NCBI GenBank assembly: GCA_964444665.1
Contig: CAYUIE010000007.1
Coordinates: 62,001 to 126,000, forward strand
Reading direction: 5' to 3'
DNA: 64,000 bases
Origin: CAYZTY01 sp964444665
GTDB taxonomy: Bacteria; Planctomycetota; Phycisphaerae; Sedimentisphaerales; CAYZTY01
Of the stretch, positions 60,306-64,000 are shown piece after piece. Below the pieces are notes generated by a model. That model did no database searches. It was not told where the DNA came from and saw only the letters and a list, made by a program, of their open reading frames with translations. Position 1 is the stretch's first letter; the number at the start of each line of letters is the position of its first letter. The position numbers and the translations under genes are program-made.

Positions 60306-61181
60306 ATGAAACTCGCTGAGGCTTTCAAGCAAGGCAAATTTGTTATTACCTGTGAAGTTGGGCCGCCGAAAGGTGTAGAAGTTGAGGGGCTGATAGAGGA
60401 ACTGCAGCCTTTGCAGGCCAAGGTGGATGCTTTTAACGTAACCGATTTGCAAAGTTCGGTGTTACGGGTTGGTTCGATGGCAGTGTGCCGTCTCCTTAAG
60501 GACAAAGGTCTTGAGCCGATTATGCAGCTTACCTGTCGGGACCGGAACCGTCTGGGCTTACAGTCGGACGTCCTTAGCGCCGCGGTATTAGGTATCGAGA
60601 ATTTGCTTAGCCTTACCGGCGACCATCCGAAATTGGGCGATCACCCTCAGGCGATGCCGGTTTTTGACCTTGATTCGGTACAGCTTCTGGCTGTTGTTAA
60701 AGGCTTAATGGCCGGCAAGGATATGGCCGGTAACGCTCTGGAAGGCCGGCCGCCTTCATTTTGCCTGGGAGCGGCCGTTAGCCCGGGCTCGGACCCATTA
60801 GAGCCGCAGATTATCAAGATGGAGAAAAAAGTTGCGGCCGGTGCGCAGTTCTTCCAGACACAGGCGATTTATGAGGTTGACAAATTCGCTGATTTTATGA
60901 AAAAGACCAAACATCTGAACGTGCCCGTGATGGCCGGTATTGTGTTTTTGAAATCGGCTGGGATGGCAAAATTTATGAACGCGAATATAGCGGGAATTCA
61001 CGTTCCCGATGAGATTATTAATGAGCTGGCCGCAGCACCGAAGGAAAAACGCGTCGAGACGAGCCTGGCAATATCAGCCCGCCTGATTAAAGAGGTAAAA
61101 GACCTATGCCAGGGTGTTCACCTTATGACATTAGGCTGGGAGAAGCACATACCGAGAGTGCTCGAACTGGCTGGATTGTAA
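60306..61181 (+). CDS. metF: Methylenetetrahydrofolate reductase, catalytic subunit (copy 2)
   Basis: 291 residues, complete MTHFR domain: VITCEVGPPKGVEVEG, LTCRDRNRLGLQSDVL, LTGDHPKLGDHPQA, DSVQLLAVV, FQTQAIYE, GVHLMTLGWEKH. Close relative of copy 1, with about two thirds of positions the same by eye and the same C-terminal ending. It is 62 bases after the second metV and ends the plus-strand cluster, convergent with polA. Confidence 0.95.
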   Translation: MKLAEAFKQGKFVITCEVGPPKGVEVEGLIEELQPLQAKVDAFNVTDLQSSVLRVGSMAVCRLLKDKGLEPIMQLTCRDRNRLGLQSDVLSAAVLGIENLLSLTGDHPKLGDHPQAMPVFDLDSVQLLAVVKGLMAGKDMAGNALEGRPPSFCLGAAVSPGSDPLEPQIIKMEKKVAAGAQFFQTQAIYEVDKFADFMKKTKHLNVPVMAGIVFLKSAGMAKFMNANIAGIHVPDEIINELAAAPKEKRVETSLAISARLIKEVKDLCQGVHLMTLGWEKHIPRVLELAGL

Positions 61182-61237
61182 TTAAAACGGTTGATTCAGA
61201 CTGTTCGTTAAAACGCCGAAAATTAGTCTGGTGTGAC

Positions 61238-64000
61238 TTACTTATCGCTGAGCCAGCTTGGGCCGTGGCGAATATCGACCTTTAGCGGCGCGTCGAGTTT
61301 GATAGCGCCGGTCATTTCTTCACTTATCCATTCTGCGTGTTTCTTCACTTCGGCCTTCGGAAGCTCGAAAACAAGCTCGTCGTGAATCTGCAGTATCATT
61401 TTAACGTGTAGTTTTTCACGTTCGATTTTACGCTGGATGTTAATCATCGCGACTTTAATCAAATCGGCGGCCGAGCCCTGAATGACGGTGTTTGTAGCAA
61501 GACGTTTGGCCTGTGCGCGTTTGTTGGCGTTTTTGTTTGCCAGGCCGGTGATTTTTCTTCGGCGGTGCAGAATTGTCTCTGCATAACCGAGTTTTTTCGT
61601 GGTTGCGACTACCTCGTCCATAAATTTATGTATTGACTTGTAACGGGCGAAGTAACCGTCGATGAATTCTTTGGCTTCCGCGTGGCTTATACCGATTGTG
61701 CGTGACAGGCCGAAAGGCCCCTGGCCGTAGATTATCCCGAAGTTGACAGCTTTACATCGTGAACGCATCTCGTCGGTGACCTCGTCAAGAGGAACGTCGA
61801 ATATCTGCGATGCAACGAAGAGATGAATATCGCGGTCGGCGGCAAATGCCTCCAGCAGGGCCTTGTCCTTCGAGAAGTGGGCAAGGAATCGCAGCTCGAT
61901 TTGAGAATAATCGGCGCTCAAAATGCAGTTGTCTTTCTGTGCCGGAATAAACGCACCGCGAATCTTTCGGCCCAGTTCCGTACGAATGGGGATATTCTGC
62001 AGGTTCGGGTCACTGGAGCTTAGCCTGCCGGTGGTAGTGATGGTCTGGTTGAAAGAAGCGTGGACTCTGCCGGTCCTCGGGTTGATTAGTGAGCCGAGCT
62101 TGTCAACGTAAGTATTCTTCAGTTTGCTTAACTGGCGGTATTGTAAAATGAGCGGAATCATCGGGTGCTGGTCGCTTAGCTGCTCGAGGACATCGGCATC
62201 GGTACTTCTACCAACTTTACCCATGCGAATCGGCTCGAGCCCGAGACGGTCAAAGAGAACCTCGGCAAGCTGTTTGGGAGAATCAATGTTAAAAGTGATA
62301 CCAGCGTGTTCGTAAATCTCGGACGTTGTTTTTTCAAGTGTAACTGTAATTTCTCCTGACATTTTTCGCAGCAGCTTTGTATCCAGAGAAACACCGTTGT
62401 ATTCCATAGAAGTAAGGACTGTAACGAGAGGTATTTCCACGTCTTCGAAGAGTTTTTTAAGCTGGGGCTCTTTTTCAAGACGGGAGTTTAATATCTCATA
62501 AAGCTGGAATGTAATATCAGCGTCCTCCGCAGCATATTCGGCGGCAACGGAGGTATCTACCATATCAAAAGTAAGCTGGTTTTTGCCTTTGCCGATAAGG
62601 GCGGAGATAGGAATACATTCGTAATTTAAGAAATCCAGTGCAAGGTTGTTAAGTGAATGGCCTCTGCGTGAGGCGTCAAGGCAATAAGAGGCCACCATAG
62701 TATCAAAGAAAACGCCGTGGACGGGCATTTTGGCGTTTCTTAAGACGTGCAGGTCGTATTTGATATTCTGGCCGATTTTTTTAACCTTCGAATCAGCAAG
62801 TATCGGCGCCAGTTTTTTGCGAACCATATTTATATCGAGGTGCTTTTGGCCCATCGGGGTCTTGACGGGAAGATAGAAGGCCTTGTGTTTTTCCCAGGAA
62901 AAGCTCGCGCCTACGAGCTCGGCGCGCATAGGAGAAATAGAGGTGGTTTCCGTATCAAGGGCAAACAGTTTCTGTTTATTGATTGCCTTCATAAATTTTT
63001 CAAACTTCGCAGGAGTATCGAGAAGCTGATAATCGTGCTCGACGTTTTTAACCGAGGCCGGAGTGTCAACTGAGCTGAGTCTAACATTTAGGTCCGAATC
63101 ATCAGTGGAGGGAGTAGCTGCCGCGGCCGGTTGAACACCCTCAGTGGGTGTCAGACCCAGCTGGGTAAGCAGGCGATTAAAGCCAAGCTCGGTGAAGATT
63201 TCGGAAAGTTTTGGTTTGTCCGGTTCGGTGAGTTTGAGGTTGTCGTAGTTTATTTTAAGAGGAACATTGCGGTTTATGGTGACAAGCTCCCTGCTAAGAT
63301 AGGCTTGTTCCTTGAATTTGCGGAGACTTTCACCTCGCTTGCCTTTAATTTCATCGGCGTGTTCGTATAGTTTATCGAGAGAACCGTATTGTTGAATCAT
63401 TTTGACAGCGTTCATTTCCCCGATTAACGGTACGCCCGGGACATTGTCGGAAGAATCACCCTGTAATGCCAAAACATCGATAAAATCCTTTGGATGAATT
63501 TTATATTTATCAAACAGTGTATCATCATCAAGAACTTCACCTTTTTTAATATCGAAAATGTAAATATGGTCATCGACAAGCTGATACATATCTTTGTCAT
63601 TTGCGCAGATGTAGGAATCGATACCTTTTTTGCCGGCCTTTTTGGCCAGTGTTCCGATTATGTCGTCCGCCTCGAAGCCGGCCAGTCGCAGGACGGGTAT
63701 GTTCATTGCCCCGAGGATCTGTTCTATTCGGTCAATCTGTAGCGGCATATCGTCCGGCATAGGCGGACGGTGGGCCTTGTATTCGGGATAAATTTTGGTC
63801 CGGAAGGTAGGCTCCTTGCTGTCCATTGCTACTACAAGCATATCGGGTTTGTGACGTTTGAGCAGACCGAGCATCGCAGTGGTGAATATATATGTTGCCT
63901 TTGTGGGCTCTCCGGCAGGACTGGTGAACTTCTGTCGGATATGTGCGAAATACGCGGCGTAAATGTGTGCATGGCCGTCGATTATGTATAAGCTTTTTGC
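61238..64000 (-). CDS. polA: DNA polymerase I (partial, 5' end beyond the window)
   Basis: The visible 920 codons run from the window end (frame reads AKSLYIIDGHAHIYAAYFAH) to the stop. Three domains: 5'-3' exonuclease (1 to about 310; IIDGHAHIYAAYFAH, VVAMDSKEPTFRT, DLVALQGDSSDNVPG-like segment), 3'-5' exonuclease (DTETTSISP intact, so proofreading is likely active) and the A-family polymerase (DYSQIELRFLAHFS, KAVNFGIIYGQGPFGLS, LQIHDELVFE). The true start lies a few codons beyond base 64000. Confidence 0.97.
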   Translation of the reverse strand, partial: AKSLYIIDGHAHIYAAYFAHIRQKFTSPAGEPTKATYIFTTAMLGLLKRHKPDMLVVAMDSKEPTFRTKIYPEYKAHRPPMPDDMPLQIDRIEQILGAMNIPVLRLAGFEADDIIGTLAKKAGKKGIDSYICANDKDMYQLVDDHIYIFDIKKGEVLDDDTLFDKYKIHPKDFIDVLALQGDSSDNVPGVPLIGEMNAVKMIQQYGSLDKLYEHADEIKGKRGESLRKFKEQAYLSRELVTINRNVPLKINYDNLKLTEPDKPKLSEIFTELGFNRLLTQLGLTPTEGVQPAAAATPSTDDSDLNVRLSSVDTPASVKNVEHDYQLLDTPAKFEKFMKAINKQKLFALDTETTSISPMRAELVGASFSWEKHKAFYLPVKTPMGQKHLDINMVRKKLAPILADSKVKKIGQNIKYDLHVLRNAKMPVHGVFFDTMVASYCLDASRRGHSLNNLALDFLNYECIPISALIGKGKNQLTFDMVDTSVAAEYAAEDADITFQLYEILNSRLEKEPQLKKLFEDVEIPLVTVLTSMEYNGVSLDTKLLRKMSGEITVTLEKTTSEIYEHAGITFNIDSPKQLAEVLFDRLGLEPIRMGKVGRSTDADVLEQLSDQHPMIPLILQYRQLSKLKNTYVDKLGSLINPRTGRVHASFNQTITTTGRLSSSDPNLQNIPIRTELGRKIRGAFIPAQKDNCILSADYSQIELRFLAHFSKDKALLEAFAADRDIHLFVASQIFDVPLDEVTDEMRSRCKAVNFGIIYGQGPFGLSRTIGISHAEAKEFIDGYFARYKSIHKFMDEVVATTKKLGYAETILHRRRKITGLANKNANKRAQAKRLATNTVIQGSAADLIKVAMINIQRKIEREKLHVKMILQIHDELVFELPKAEVKKHAEWISEEMTGAIKLDAPLKVDIRHGPSWLSDK

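Overview
The window looks like chromosomal DNA from a planctomycete, most likely an uncultured anaerobic member of the Phycisphaerae (Sedimentisphaerales-like). This is inferred from protein style, not from a marker-gene comparison: secreted proteins ending in the PAPGAILLG-IG-VGW-RKR form of PEP-CTERM, dockerin-like tails on secreted proteins, an ECF sigma factor paired with a giant Ser/Thr kinase carrying TPRs, kinesin-light-chain-type TPR lipoproteins, and a tyrosine integrase whose tail reads through a tRNA.

Layout. 1-5.4 kb: HEAT lipoprotein, lnt, an orphan DNA methyltransferase and a TPR lipoprotein (minus strand). 5.5-12.9 kb: two tandem GH10 xylanase-like genes, a cupin, a B12-binding radical SAM protein, an outer-membrane barrel, a TrpB2-like enzyme and tRNA-Arg. 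13.3-20.6 kb: envelope and secreted proteins (polysaccharide export lipoprotein, membrane protein, beta-helix/dockerin protein, four PEP-CTERM proteins, one odd PVPPP protein). 21.5-29.9 kb: an integrated element in the 3' end of tRNA-Glu(CTC). It carries an N-terminally decayed integrase, a terminase-like remnant, a 32-residue leader peptide, ECF sigma factor, kinase, FHA protein and two secreted proteins, and ends at an imperfect copy of the tRNA 3' end. 30-34 kb: nuclease-like DUF5655 protein, tadA, an MBL hydrolase, asd and truA. 34-42.8 kb: an accessory stretch with a glycosyltransferase, GNAT acetyltransferases, cupins, methyltransferases, clear pseudogenes and duplicated segments. 42.8-49.9 kb: LysE transporter, YihY, an AsmA-like protein, then the translation operon rpsB-tsf-pyrH-frr, all but LysE on the minus strand. 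50-61.2 kb: a long plus-strand one-carbon and hydrogen cluster. The window ends inside polA (minus).

The most striking locus is 50.3-61.2 kb. It has formate-tetrahydrofolate ligase, a hexulose-6-phosphate synthase/RraA fusion, hexulose-6-phosphate isomerase and FolD. These are followed by a mirror-ordered block metF-metV-[NiFe] hydrogenase small-large-maturation protease-metV-metF. It joins the ribulose monophosphate formaldehyde route to the tetrahydrofolate methyl branch. It also places a cytosolic-looking uptake-type hydrogenase between two complete MetFV methylenetetrahydrofolate reductases, which suggests that H2 and methyl-THF chemistry are directly coupled. No CO dehydrogenase/acetyl-CoA synthase, Hdr or Rnf gene is in view, so the direction and partner are open.

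The second notable structure is the tRNA-Glu element. The integrase frame runs out through the tRNA at the left end. The same frame resumes from the tRNA-like core at the right end into a conserved-looking C-terminal tail. In the excised circle the two halves would form one longer integrase, so integration itself cuts the gene.
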